Positions 23,518-35,947 of a DNA stretch of 64,000 bases are shown piece after piece. Position 1 is the stretch's first letter; each line of letters begins with the position of its first letter. The stretch is from Laburnicola sp. R22_1 (taxonomy: Eukaryota > Ascomycota > Dothideomycetes > Pleosporales > Didymosphaeriaceae): NCBI GenBank assembly GCA_014281115.1, contig JACONQ010000018.1:930001-994000 (forward strand), in the 5' to 3' direction. A model generated the notes under the pieces. It did not search any database and was not told the origin of the DNA. It worked only from the letters and a program-made list of their open reading frames with translations. A program made the position numbers and the translations under genes.

Positions 23518-25347
23518 TACCCCCTCCTCTATAAGGCTTCGTCCCAAAGCTTTTAACTTAACTAAGGTTGCCTAATAATTATAGTAAATCTATATAAAGT
23601 TTAGTAAACTTTGTTCTTTTTCTAGCCTAGGTATTATAAAATAAGAAAAAGTCGCAAAATTATAGGGGTGTATATAGTAGAGCATGTATAGTAAGTGCGT
23701 ATAGTAGGGCGTATATAGTGGGTGCGTATAGCAGTTAATACGCACGCTAAGTATTAATAAGTTGCCTATTATAACATCTAATTTGTATAGGGATTGGTTA
23801 TATAATAGATAGCGCTATAGGTAATAAGGCACTAAGGAGCATATAATTAATTAGGGGCCTATATATATAAAACACTATAAAACGCGTAATTAACTAGGGT
23901 CTATATATACAAAATACTATAAAAACGCTGTAAAATAGTGTACCTTTTTAACACCTTTTTAATATCCTCTTAACGTACTAATATTAGTAGCGTTAGTTTA
24001 GAGAGCTAGGAGAGCTACAGCGTAAGCCTAAGTTAGATAAGAAGCTGCCTATTAACTTATTTGTTTATATGGGAATTTGGTGGGCAATAAATAGTATCTT
24101 AGATAATAGGCCACTACTTATAGTTAAAGTAGTTAACTAAGTTAGCTAAGTTAACTAAGTACGCCTCTAAGTTAATAGAGCGTATAGAGTTGGCTAAGTA
24201 CGCTAAGGAGGCAGCGAAGACGTTAGATTACGCTAAGGATATTAGCGAGACTGCGTAATAGATGTACGTGCCTGTGAACTCATCTAATTATATAGAGATT
24301 TGGCTGGCGTTTAATAAAAACCCGGGCTAGGAGGTATCTAATAAAGCGAGCGACTTGGCGTTATTATTAATAGGTACTAGGGCTTATATAGACTTAACGT
24401 AAGTATTATTATTAGAGTTAGAGTTATACGCGGTGGGGTACCTACTAGTGTAGGAGTGTAGGAGAGCTTGGGGAGCTTGGGTCATCTTGTTATATAGTAA
24501 TTTGGCAGGCGGGAGATAATACTAGCTCTAGATCTACTTTAGTTACTCTGCTTAGCGTTAACTACGTTAGTAAAGCTTGCGTTTAAAGTTATTAAAGTTG
24601 TATAGTAGTAAAGACTAGGTAGTAGCTTACAGTAAAGACATTATTTTATATAAGGATTTGGTTAGTAATAAATACTAAATACACCGCGTAAGGCTCTTAA
24701 GCTCCTTACCCAGGACTCTTATAGTAAGGGCGTTAGTAGAGCTGGCGAGCTGGCGGAGTTAACGTATAACGTTGGCTTTAATGCTTACTAGTAAGAGTGA
24801 GTCTAAGCTAATAGAGCTAGCTAAGGGCTTAATTTTTATATTAGTTATTAAGCTAGTAAAGCTCGTAATTAACGTAAAGTTGCTAGTTAAGCTAGCGGAG
24901 CTTGCGTTAACAGTGTTAACTATTAAGCTAGCAGAGCTTATGGGGTAAGTGGGCGCTTAGATTCTAGTAAGCTGCCTTATAAAGGTAAGTCTATCACTAC
25001 TATAATAATTATTATAAAGTCGTAAACTTTATAACTACTATAATAGTTACTTGCTTATAAAGTAAGCCATGCTTATATAGTCTTTTACTAAGGGCTTTGT
25101 GTATCTGCAGCCTATTAAACTAGAGTATATAATATCTATTAGTGGGTTACTTTCTTAGAAGCCTACTAACTAAGTAGTACTAGGGGGTAACGTTGTTAGC
25201 GTCTATATTAAGTACGTTACTGTCTTGCTCTTTGTATAAGGTGAGCTAGGCCTCTTTTTAGTTAACTTAGGTAATTTGGCCTATTGGGCACTATAGCTGT
25301 GGTGAGGTCGTTGGCGGGTAATTCTCTATAAGGAGAGCTTAAATAGT

Positions 25348-25510
25348 ATAAGGGTGCTAAGTATAAGCAGGTTAAAAAGGTAAGATTTAAGCTAGGGTAC
25401 GTATGTACGTACGTACGAAGTCTATATACAGGGCGCGCTAGTGGCCAAATTGGGCACTAGCGTCGGGTTTTACGGAGATAGCCAGGTGGCCCCAGGTGGC
25501 CCGGTAACAA
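25348..25510. repeat. Right direct repeat (LTR) of H
   Basis: Partner of 23355-23517, ending GGTAACAA directly before the CTCCT duplication. Confidence 0.75.
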
Positions 25511-26412
25511 CTCCTCTCTGTATATGGTGCGGACTTAATCTTGGTTAGAATCTCTACATAATAAAGATCTTTAATAATAAGTGTATAAAGGGCTTATATT
25601 ATAAAATACTACGCTAGTTAGAACTATTTTTATCTAAAGCTTCTTTAGTAGGTTTACGCTACTTCTTATTTTAATTACTTTTATAATAATTTTTTACTCT
25701 ACTTATTCTGCCCTACTATTACTATAGAAGTGTTGTAGTATTATTATCTTAGATAATTTTAACTATTTTAAGCTTATATCTTGCCTATAGGAAGCTTATA
25801 GTTTATTTTTTTTGCGACTAAAGGGTTTCTAATAAAAATATTATAATAATAGCACTTATTCCTCCTACTATTATTAATACAAAAAGCGTTTAAAGGTGTT
25901 TAATAAAAAGAAGTTAGCGTGTTAGCCTAAGCTTACTAAGCAAGCTTAGTGCGCCTACTCTAACTAAAAAAAATCTATATGCAAAATATAGTAAGGCTAT
26001 ATTACTATACTAGTTTAGAGTAAGGAAGCGAAAATAAAAAGGTGCTTATTACAACTATTATCTTCCTCCTTTACTATAATCCTTAAATATATTACTAGAA
26101 GTAGTAGCTATTATAATAGTAGGTTTATATACTATTTATAAGATATATACTAGATAGAAAGCTTATATATACTATAGGTATACTTATACTCTATTTCTAT
26201 ATTAAAGTTAACCTTAAAGAGACTTTTACTATTACTCTATTTTCTATTATCTTTCTAGGCCCTAGTGCTAATACTAATGCCGCTATTAACGCCGCCTAAA
26301 AGTATCCTTTAAAGATCTATCCACTTGCTAATATTACTAGGTCTACACTAGAATACTACTCTATCTAGGGTATTATTAATAGAAAGTAGAAGGTATACCT
26401 TACCCTATTAAA

Positions 26413-26640
26413 CATCTTTATTGTGTGGAGATTCTAAGATTAAGTCCGCACTATATATAGAGAGAAGTAAAATAGAAGGTACTAAAACCTAGTATCTAGT
26501 ATATAGTAGTAGTAATAAAATATACACAAAATAATAATAATTTTATTATTAACTTTATTTATAGTAGTATTATTAATAGTAATTAATAAACAGTCTACTA
26601 TCTAGTATAACTAAGTTATATATTATCTCTTAACTAGTAG
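26413..26640 (-). repeat. J-end segment, inverted copy
   Basis: Inverse of 29290-29475, sharing the conserved start of the CACATAATAAAAATCTTT type, the TATATATAGTGCG region and the block of AAAATTATTATTATTTTGT type. It may be a solo terminal repeat or the left end of a 3-kb element. Confidence 0.6.
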
Positions 26641-26689
26641 ACTATTAGAAAGCTATAGTAGACTATAGTCGGCTTGCCAAATATCTTTT

Positions 26690-27640
26690 TAACCTATTTT
26701 TTTAGTTTAAGGTTAAAGTACGTTAAGATAGAAAGTTATTATATACTATATATAGCACCTAATTCTAATTAAAGACTAACCTTAAATACTACCTAATAAC
26801 GTAATAATAGTTTAAACTTACTTACACTCTATCTATATTTTATAAGCTTCTAACCTATATAAGGTTTACTTACGCTATACACAGTACACCTAGCTTATTA
26901 CTATTACTATTATTAGTTATTTTCGCTCGCGCTACTACGCGGTATACTTGCTTAGATAAGCTAATATAGCTATAATAGCTAGGAGAATCTTATAGATCTA
27001 TGCAACGCTCTTATTACACTAGAGATTATTAATAAATACTTTGTCCTCTACTTTTTGCCTTCCTTCTTAGATTCTATTACTAATAAGAAGTAATTTTATC
27101 TACTAGGGTAGGAACGTAGTCTTCTTAGTTTTTACAAACTAGATAAGCTGCTAACCTAGCTAGTATATAAGAATTGCCTTATAGATAGTTAGGTATACTA
27201 GGATTCTATAGACAATTATTTTATAGATAGAATAGAACTCTAGTGTTATTATCTTAGTAGTAGCAACGCGAATCTTTAGCGTGTACTTTTTAGCAACAGC
27301 GAGTACTTTAGGAATAACGTTAATACCTAGATAGATAGTAGCGTATAGAGAGATAGAAATAGTAATAGGAGCTTTATTAAGGATAACCTTAATATAGTAA
27401 TAGAGCGATAGTATATCTAGTATATATTATTCTTATCTACTTATAAAGTAGTATATATCTATTAATATATTAACTTGTATTATTTGCGACAATTAGAATA
27501 GTAGAGAAGAGATAGCTTATAGTGTGGCTACGCTAAAGTTATATCTCCCCTAAAGTTCTAAGTAGCCTTTTTATAAAAACTTTGCATATAGGAGCTGTGC
27601 GCGCTAAAACTACTAAGCTCGCTTAGTAGTTTAAACACGC
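26690..27640 (+). repeat. Repeat family L, copy 2
   Basis: Aligned by eye with 17480-18420 along its whole length. Ends just before an S copy, as copy 1 does, so L and S may be parts of one larger element in both places. Confidence 0.6.
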
Positions 27641-27647
27641 TTTTTTA

Positions 27648-27768
27648 TAATTACTACCTTTTTTACGCTCTTTTTAATTACTAAGTAGGGGGCTCTACTT
27701 TTTTTTTATGTTATTTAAGATAAAAGCCTTTGTCGTGCTACCCTTAGGTAGTTAATATAACGCCATAT
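27648..27768 (+). repeat. Dispersed repeat S
   Basis: Full-length copy directly after L copy 2, ending AACGCCATAT. Confidence 0.7.
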
Positions 27769-28194
27769 AGTAGACTATAGAGTTGCAATTGCAGAAGTAG
27801 TGTAGGTAATAGTATACTTAACTATAGTTTAGTTATTATATTTACAACCTAGTAGTAGCGTAACTATAGTTTGCTATATGCATAGCGTATAAAGTCTACC
27901 TTTTCTAATATTAGTAATGCCTAGTACACTAAATCGTTATCTTTAATATATAACTACTACTACTATTTTTTAATTTTAGCTTTTTATCTATTATATTTAG
28001 CAATATAATAATATTCTAGTAATCTAACTACACTACTTCTTTTATATAGGGTAGCACAGCTATAGTAGAGTTCTAAGAGTATATAGAGAATTAGCTAGGT
28101 AAAGTTAAGAATAATTTCTAAAGATTTAGTAATCTTATATAGCAAGTAGAGTTATTAGAGGGATCTCTTAATCTTAATATCTTTAATAACACCT

Positions 28195-28745
28195 GGCCCT
28201 AGTATACCTTACTCTATATAAAGCGATCCTAGTATACTAGTTAGGCTAGTAATAGATTAGTAACTATAGGAGTAGTAATAATAGATATATAGAGTTCCTA
28301 CTATGGTTTCTTATATTACTACTAGTTAGAAAGATGGCAATAGAGGGCAGAATTAAGGAGAAAGAGAAAAAGATATTTATTAATAAGTTACTAAGGAAAG
28401 GAAGCATTGCGTAGATACGTTAGATTCTTATAGTTATAGTGTTAGGTAAGCGTAACGCATAAGTATGCTATATAAGTAGTATATAAATATAGCGCAATTA
28501 CTAATAATAGTAAGAAAGCTATAGCTAGTTTTCTATACACGCTTTAAGTAAATTTAATAGCTATTAGAGTGCTTATAGATAATAAGAAGCGAGTGTATAG
28601 TTTATAAACTATCCTTATAAACTATTATTATATTAGCGGAGACTTAGTAGACTATATTTTTAGGCGCTAGACTAGAGCGGCCTTTTTATCTCAACCTACG
28701 CAGGCTGAAATTAAAAAAGGAGATTAAAAAGAGTGATTAACACTA
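28195..28745 (+). repeat. Repeat family M, copy 1 (right part)
   Basis: Matches 61540-62045, sharing CTAGTATACTAGTTAGGCTA, the block around GTTCCTACTATGG and CAACCTACGCAGGCTGAAAT. In the second copy M is continuous with T; here J-end, L and S lie between them. No product recognised. Confidence 0.55.
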
Positions 28746-29289
28746 AATAAACAATATAATAGAAAGGAAGCTTATAAAGTGTGTAAATACTCTTATAATC
28801 TTTATAAGTGTTTTAGAATAGAGTATAAATATATAAAGCTTTTTACTATAATTATTTATAATTAAGAGAAACTAGACTTTCTTTAGGCAATCTATTAGTA
28901 TAATAAAAATATTCTAAGTAATTTGCTAGTATAGGTGCAGTAATTACTCCTTTAGCCTATATAAAATTACTTGCTTTATATAAGTAAGGGTATAGTATTT
29001 ATATTTCAGCCTAGTAGATTTCTTAATTCTTATATTTTATGCTAATTATATAAGTACTTATAAAGCTTTAGAGCCTAGATAACCTACTTATATATATTAG
29101 AGCTTAGGAGTGTTAAGGCATAGGTGCGTTATCTAAGATCTATATAATCTATTAGCAAGTATTACACTTATAATTATAGGGTGAAAGGTAAATGGCTTAT
29201 ATTTAATAAAAGTAAGGTTATACTTATGCCTAAGCTTAGCTAGTGTAATACTCTAGCTTAGCCTACCTATATAGAGTGTGTTATTAACT

Positions 29290-29475
29290 ACTATTAATAA
29301 TACTATCGTGCAGAATACTAATAACAAAATTATTATTATTTTGTGTATATTTTATTACTACTACTATGTACTAGGTACTAGGTTATAGTACCTTTTGTTT
29401 TACTTTTCTCTATATATAGTGCGAACTTAACCTTAGTTAGAATCTCCACATAATAAAAATCTTTAATAGAGTTTG
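29290..29475 (+). repeat. J-end segment, direct copy
   Basis: Same segment as 54480-54650 and 23240-23350, in the same orientation, and the inverse of 26413-26640. Confidence 0.6.
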
Positions 29476-29951
29476 TTATCTAATCTAAAATACTATATAT
29501 CTTTAGTAAGCAAATAATCTTTAAAAATAATATTAAGATAAAATTTCTTAACTACTACTATATTTTTAATAGCAGATCTTTTATACGCTTTTTATACTTT
29601 TTATTAATTACTTTCTTAAGCAAATAATTACCCCTCTCTATAATAGAAAACGCTTAAGTACTAGCCTTAACTATTTTTAAACTAATAGTCTACTTAAAGG
29701 TACCTAGGATAAGCAGCTTCTTACTATTAATAAAGTGTAGTACTGCGCTATTATTAACTATTATACTTGCTAAGAGTAGGGAAGTGCTAAAGTCTATAGT
29801 AGAGTACACTTCTATACTCTTCTTATTTACTAAAAGTAATAGATTAATAAGGGCAGTAGTAATACTACCTAAGAACTAAGCTTCTTTACTATTAGGGATA
29901 ATATATCTCTTCTTACTAAGGGCTACTTAAAGCGCTTAATACTTATTAGTA

Positions 29952-30070
29952 TGTGTGGTATTAAATTAACTACCTAGGAGTAGCACGACAAAGGCTTTCC
30001 TCTCAAACAACATAATAAAAAAAGCAGAGCCTCCTACTTAGTAATAAAAAAAAGCGTGAAAAGGTGGTTA
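29952..30070 (-). repeat. Dispersed repeat S
   Basis: Inverted copy beginning TGTGTGGTATTAAATTAAC and ending near AAAGCGTGAAAAGGTGGTTA. Confidence 0.65.
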
Positions 30071-31373
30071 CAAAAATGCGGCTTATTAGTATAGAGGCAT
30101 TTTAGAATCTTTTTAATACTTAAAAGGTTTAATTATTATTAGTTTGCTATTAATAGCTAAAAGAAGCTTTTTGTAGTTTATTAGGGGCTAGTTATAAAGC
30201 AACTAAAACACTTTTTTATAAGGGCATAGTTTTATAATAGAGCTTTCTAGGGTGTTATTAGCTCTTTTAGATATTTACTAAAGTATTAATTCTTTTAGCA
30301 TAGTAAACATACTACCTCTAAAGCCTAAACTTAGTATCTACTATTATAATAGCGCTAAGAAAATTCTTTCTACTTTAGTAAGTGTTAGAATCTTTTTCTA
30401 AGTACTAAGTTCTAGATAATAAATTGCTATATAAAGCGCTCCTAATCTAGTATAAGCTTTATAGAAATTACTTTAAACAAGTCCTAAATAGTAAGCTTAC
30501 TATTTACTACTTTAATTTTATATATTTTAGCGCGTATATATAGGGTGTTCTACTTAGTATACTAGCTCTTAAAATCTATAGTTTTAAGACGCGTCTTATT
30601 TAGATAATTGTAATATTATATATATACTAGGTTCTTTATAGTAGTGTTAGTTAAAGTAAGCTTTACCTTTAGGTATTATAAAAGCTTTTAAAGCGTAGAA
30701 GAAGTGTTAAGCTTAACTAGACTTATTATAGTAGGTGTTAAGAGCTCTAGAGAGATAGATTTATTAACCTATATCTAAAGGCTCTAAAAGTGCTAGAACT
30801 CTATCGCCTAATTACATATAAGAGCTTAGTACTTAGAGATTTATAGCTAGTATTACTAAGTAGCTTTATTATCTTTATTAGATTTAGGCATTATTAGGAG
30901 CGTTAGAGTAGTAGTTATTATACTTAGAGTATTAGGTGCTTTTAGATTTACTAGCTCTTATATGCCTTTTTATATAGTGTAAAATTAGAGCTAGATATAC
31001 TAGATTAGCTAGCTTATATAATCTTTAAGATAGTAGCCAAGATTAGTAGAGGGAGCTACCTTATTTATAATAGTAAGCTTAGGTTATTAAATAGATTAGA
31101 GTATCTAAATCTACTTTTTAGTGTTTAATTATATAGGGAAATTAATTGCGTTCTAAAAACGCTAGGCTTATAACTATTAAAGGAAGCTAGAAAAGATACA
31201 TTTAGGTATTTTATTATTAGACTACTAGCTTCTATAGGAAAAGGCTAGGCTATTTATAAATATACTAAGAAGTATAGAAATAAGTATATTTGTGATTCTA
31301 TCCTAGGCTTAGCGCATATGGCGCCAAGACTCTAGGCTCTTACGATAGTTTCTAATAAAAATATTATAATAAT

Positions 31374-31455
31374 AGTGGCTCTGCTTTTTTTGTTATATTA
31401 TTTGAGATAAAAGCCTTTATTGTCCTATACCTAGGTAGATTAATTAACGCCATAC
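31374..31455 (+). repeat. Dispersed repeat S, truncated
   Basis: Lacks the first ~35 bp; retains GATAAAAGCCTTTATTGTCC and ends AACGCCATAC. It sits inside a T-like fragment (AATATTATAATAATAG on the left side). Confidence 0.6.
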
Positions 31456-32035
31456 ATAATAATAGTAGTTATTTCTCCTACTATTCTATTTACAAAAAGT
31501 ATTTTAAGATATTAATAAAAAGTAGTTACTATAATATATAACAAGTATTATATATACGCTTTTACTTTTAATACTAAATAGTACTCTACTATTTTTTACT
31601 AACTATAACTTATTAACCTTTAGTATACTTTTCTAGTATTAGTTTTATTCTACCTATCTCTTATAAAAATTCTATAGAATAAGCGTATACCTATATATAC
31701 CTTATATCTTTAATAACTACTTATTATTTTTTTATTCTAGTAAAACTTTAGGTATTTTAGGTTATACTTAACCTTTCCTTTATTACTTTTACTTTGTTAC
31801 TTCTAAATTTAATTAAATCTTACTTTTTACTTTTTAAAAGTGTTTTAGTAATAATAATTACTAGTATAGCTAAGCACTAAATAGCTAAACTAATAAAAAT
31901 AGAGCTATAAGTTAAAATTTATAGTTTCTAAAGTACCTAGATATTACTAAACGCTATAGTAAAATAAATTAGCTATAGTAATTTATTTACTATATAACTT
32001 ATATTATGCTACTATATATATTATTACGCTTTTTT

Positions 32036-32118
32036 AGAATTATCTTTTTACGCTCTTTTTAATTACTAAGTAGAGCCTCCTACTTAGTAATTAAAAAAGA
32101 GCGTAAGAAGGTAATTAT
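32036..32118. repeat. Palindromic copy of repeat S
   Basis: One S end runs into its own inverse: TTTTTAATTACTAAGTAGAG followed by CCTCCTACTTAGTAATTAAA. The result is a near-perfect inverted repeat of about 70 bp, directly left of element E. Confidence 0.65.
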
Positions 32119-32229
32119 TAAAAAGTATACTTTTATAGTTTTAGATATATTTATATTTATATAACGTATTCTATTAGTAAGCCGGCCACATTAGTAAGCC
32201 GGCTACTTTTCCTTAGCATAACTAACACT

Positions 32230-33438
32230 TTAGTAACTCTAATATGTCTCTATAATACAATACGATATTAGTTAACTAAGAAGGCAGAATTAACCTTACT
32301 CTTAAGGCCTATACTTCTAGCCAAATTTAAAGCCTACAATGCGCATCTGCTGTCTTTAACGTTAAATACTAGCGCCTTTCTAATTAGCTTTATAGAATTA
32401 CTCCACACGCCTAAACTTAACTAGGGATTTAGAAACTTACTATAACTAAAGAGTAGACAATTGTCTAATATATTCTTAACCTTAATTTGCAAGGATTCGC
32501 GCCCTAGCTATATAAGGTGGAAGATATAGCCAATAAACTGCTAGGTATACGTAGTAGCCAGCCTATTAGTAAGCGCTAGACTAAGCGCTTTATAACACGC
32601 TTAGCCAAGCTTAAAATAGCCTTTAATTAAGCTAAAGACCGCTAGAGAATACTCTAGGAGGATTTAGAGATAATTAGCGCGTAGTTTAAGCTAGTAGAGG
32701 ATACTAAAGCTAAGTACGGCGTCTATAACAACGACGTGCACAACTTTAATAAAACTAGCTTCTAGATAGGCGTTATTAGCTTAATAAAGGTTGTTACAGG
32801 CGCAGAGAGACGTGCTTAATCTAAGCTTATTTAGCTAGGTAATTATAAGTGAGTTACTATTATCTAGAGCATTTACGCTACTAGGTATATAACCCCACCT
32901 TTTATTATCTATAAAGGACGCGTCCACATCTCTATATAGTATAAGAAGGTAGATATACTACGCAATTAGAAGCTCTTAGTCTCTAAGAATAGCTAGACTA
33001 ATAACGTGCTTAGTCTAGAGTAGTTAAAGCATTTTAACACGCATACAAAGGCGCGCTAGGTAGGGGGGTATAGGCTGCTTATTTTAAATGGCCACAAGAG
33101 CCACCTTAACTAGGATTTTAAGGACTACTGCCTTAAAAACAAGATCCTTACCCTCTGCATGCCACCTCACTTATCGCACGTCCTCTAGCCACTTAATATG
33201 GTCTACTTCTTGCTATTAAAGCGCAAGTACTCTTAGCGCGTTAGAGACTTAGCACGCAGACGCGTCTTCCACATTAATAAGGAAGGCTTCCTCCTAGCCT
33301 TTAAAGACGCGTTTTTTAATATGTTTATAGAGGAGAACTATTATAAGACCTTTAAGGCATTAGGCCTTGTCCTTATTAACGCGCAGGTAGTGTTGGATCG
33401 CCTTAAAGTATAGCTGCGTACCTCACTAGCACCCCCAC
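32230..33438 (+). pseudogene. RIP-degraded pogo-type transposase of E (N-terminal and central part)
   Basis: The plus-strand frame starts shortly after the inverted repeat with AELTLLLRPILLAKFKAYNA and runs through YGVYNNDVHNFNK (the first catalytic Asp region of DDE_1 transposases), LILNGHKSHLN (where family members usually have a D at the N before GH) and MPPHLSHVL*PLNMVYF (normally LQPLDVGVF). Stops occur roughly every 20-40 codons, nearly all TAG or TAA. Element A interrupts the C-terminal part at 33440; a remnant continues at 42609. No functional protein is possible. Confidence 0.75.
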
Positions 33439-33832
33439 TAACGTGTCCGTGCGCGTGATGCGCGGATTCGCGTAATGCGCGGGCAACACCAAAACGCCCT
33501 ACTTTTAATACGCGACAACTCCATTAATATGGATCTAATTTAAGCGGCGATTGATGATATTAAATTAATAGAGCCAGGCGAAACTTTCTCGTACACAAAA
33601 ACTACTGCTAAATATGGTGTTGTACGGTCTACATTGATCCAAAGGCATTAAGAGATAACACGCCCTACACAAGTCAAGAACTCTAGCCAGCAAAAGCTCA
33701 CCCCGTAGCAAGAGCAGGAGCTTGTACAATATATTAAAAGACTCACAGAGAGACATACACCTCCTACTAGAGAGATAATATAGAACTTTGCCTCTGCAAT
33801 AGCGAAAGAGCTAGTTAGCGAGAGCTAGTTTA

Positions 33833-35945
33833 CTGTGTCCGTGCACTCAACGCCCGGATTCAGTCAACGCCCCGCTGAACACCATAGCAGCTTAACTAAA
33901 ATAAGGCTGCAGAGCCACACAAAATCGCTATTATTACGAGATTTTGTAGTAGAGTACTATTTTGATGCTTGCGATTTACCTGTGCTACTTATATTTACTT
34001 GGAAGCTTAACGTTGCGGCCGTGCCGCGTGGTCTTAGGTGGAGCTGCTGATGCGGCACCTGAAGCCTCCTGAGTAGTTATAGTATTAACTACGCGTTTCT
34101 AACGCTTGTTGCTCTGTATAGATGGCTGCGAGGCCTTTCTCTTACCCTTTTGGGTAGATTATAGAGCTTTTGCATCGTCGCGAGCTTCTCTCTAGCGAGC
34201 ACGCTCTGCTGCCTTCTCAGCCTTCTCCTTCTCCTTGGCTACCTTGGCTGCCTCCCTCGCCACACGCTTCTTCTCTGCAATTTTCTCCTTGCATAGCTTA
34301 GCTGCCTTCTTTAACTTAGCCTTCTCAGCTTTTTGAAGCTTCTGCTCCTTCTCCTCTTGTTCCTTTACAGACTGACGTACGCGAGCCTCCCTAACCTTCC
34401 TTGGTGACTAGAAAACCGCCCCCCTATAGTACTCTTGACGTTGTTGCAGATCTAGAGGTTTTCCCTTCTTCTTGTGCTTCTTTTTTGTAGTAAGAGCCTC
34501 TCTTAACCTAGCAATCTTATGGTGAAGTAACTTATTTTGAACTGAGATGTGGTGGAGTGAGCGGCTAAGCTTCTGCGCGTCCTTACTACTCTGATCTTCT
34601 ACTGCGGATCGTACAAGGCGGTCTAGTTTACGCCAGTTAGATCCGCTAAGTACTAACGTAGAGCTCTCTCGCGATTCCTGCTCATCTAGGGTAGTGTTGG
34701 TGAACCTTTTGAGTATAACCTCTGGGTTGAATAGTGATATGCCTGTTGCTTCAAAAGACTTAAGTATTGTCTCCTCCTTAAAAGAGCTTGTCCAGGCCTC
34801 CTAGAATAGAGGGAAGAAGTCCCCTTTCTTAATAGGGAGGAGTCCCTGACTCTGGTGGAGGTGATCTGATAGCTCCTTTAAGTACGCAGTTGATAGAGGC
34901 TTAAATAGAACCACATTAAGTGGCTAAAGCGTGTGGGTTGAATAAGGGGGGAAGATGGCTAGGAGTATCCTGTTACGGTCGCAATAGTCGATAAAATCCA
35001 TAGTAACGTGAGATCTATGGCCACTAAGGATGAGTAACCAGTAAGACCGTTAAGCTTTTGCCTTGGTGTAGCGATCAAACACCTGTTTAAGCCAGGCAAG
35101 GCCGATATTGTTGTTTGTCCAGCCTGAAGGCGACGAGGAAATGTGTACTGAGTGCTCTCCTGCCTTAATATCCTCTACCTAGCTTGATTGTATAGCCTTG
35201 TTGGTAGCCTGATAGATGAGGCTTAGCGGCAAGGCTGATCCATCAGCGCAAACACACGCTAGGAGGGTAATCCATTCACAAGAGCCATCTTAGAGAGATG
35301 CTATAACCTCCTTATTCTCCCACATTCGCCTGCTAAACACTCGTTTTAATTGGCTAGTGATACCAATTAAGAAGCCTTTTTCATCCATATTATACGTGTG
35401 ACGAGGCTCGATGTTATATTCCTTGATTTTGGCACCTAGGAGATCAAAATACAGGCTGTATTTATCCCCTAAGTTGGCTTAGTGGCGATTGCTGTCCATA
35501 CCAGCTGCCCATCGAGAGATCAGATAGATATTGTGTCGGTTAATAAAGCGAGTAACCCAGCTCTCGCTCACTAGCTCCTTAGCTATTGTTAACGCGAAAT
35601 TTCGTATTATCTCTCTTGTAGGTAGCAAGTGACGCGCTGTAAGCCCTTCAATGTATTGTACAAGCTCCTGCTCTTGTTGGGGACTGAGTTTCCGTCGGTT
35701 AAACCCCGCAGTTGCACGCGTCGTTTGAATCGCTTGGTGCCTTCGCGACAGCGTACTTCGATCAACGCCATGCTTGCTAGCGATCTTAGTATAAGAGAAA
35801 GATTCTTCTGACCTTAGCGATTCTATTTCTTTAATTGCAGCCTCAATTGAGCTCATATTGGTGGCGTTATGGCGTGTTGAAATTTGGGGTGGTTTGCGTT
35901 CAGCGGGGCGTTGACTGAATCCGGGCGTTGAGTGCACGGACACAG
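33833..35945 (-). mobile_element. Pogo-like transposon B inserted in A
   Basis: TA at 33831-33832 and 35946-35947. Inverted repeats of ~48 bp read CTGTGTCCGTGCAC, TCAACGCCCGGATTCAG, TCAACGCCCC; core at 17-bp spacing, with the two ends almost identical. Length 2113 bp. Its right flanking TA is also the left flanking TA of element C. Confidence 0.9.
34075..35856 (-). pseudogene. Pogo-type transposase of B, broken by TAG codons
   Basis: Start ATG at 35854-35856 (MSSIEAAIKEIESLRSEESF). The Psq-type helix-turn-helix (YTKIASKHGVDRSTLSRRHQ) and CENP-B-type domain (LSPQQEQELVQYIEGLTARH ... SESWVTRFINRH) form residues 1 to ~115 and are intact. A stop follows DSNRH at 35479, and about eight more in-frame stops, mostly TAG, lie downstream. 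The DDE core has YNMDEKGFLIG and HTL*PLNVVLFKPL. The second catalytic Asp appears replaced by Ser (LLILSGHRSH, where A and C have Asp). The C-terminal tail is a Lys/Glu/Ala-rich coiled coil. Inactive for at least two reasons, yet only lightly decayed. Confidence 0.85.
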
Positions 35946-35947
35946 TA

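Larger units (their letters stand above)
23355..25510. mobile_element. LTR-type element H inserted in J
   Basis: Direct repeats of about 163 bp (23355 to ~23517 and 25348-25510) bound 1.8 kb. The insertion is flanked by CTCCT at 23350-23354 and 25511-25515, and the uninterrupted J sequence near 54585 shows a single CTCCT there. A purine-rich AAGGAGAGC precedes the right repeat. The repeats share GTACGTACGTACG and TATATACAGGGCGCGCTAG. They start ATAAGGG and end ACAA, not the usual TG...CA. The interior is short and full of stops and no gag or pol domain is recognisable, so this is probably a small non-autonomous element. Confidence 0.75.
25511..32163. repeat. AT-rich mosaic of repeat fragments, no gene
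   Basis: Recognised pieces: end of J (25511-25600), family T (~25830-26090), T/M (~26090-26405 and ~28195-28745, contiguous in the copy at 60960-62045), a J-end segment in minus orientation (26413-26640), L (26690-27640), S (27648-27768), J-end in plus orientation (29290-29475), S (29952-30070), S fragment (31374-31455). The interval 29480-31330 is AT-rich with dense stops and I cannot name it. Confidence 0.6.

Noticed and set aside
33565..33756. 63-codon minus-strand frame
   Set aside because: Antisense of the N-terminal part of the A transposase, which reads on the plus strand.
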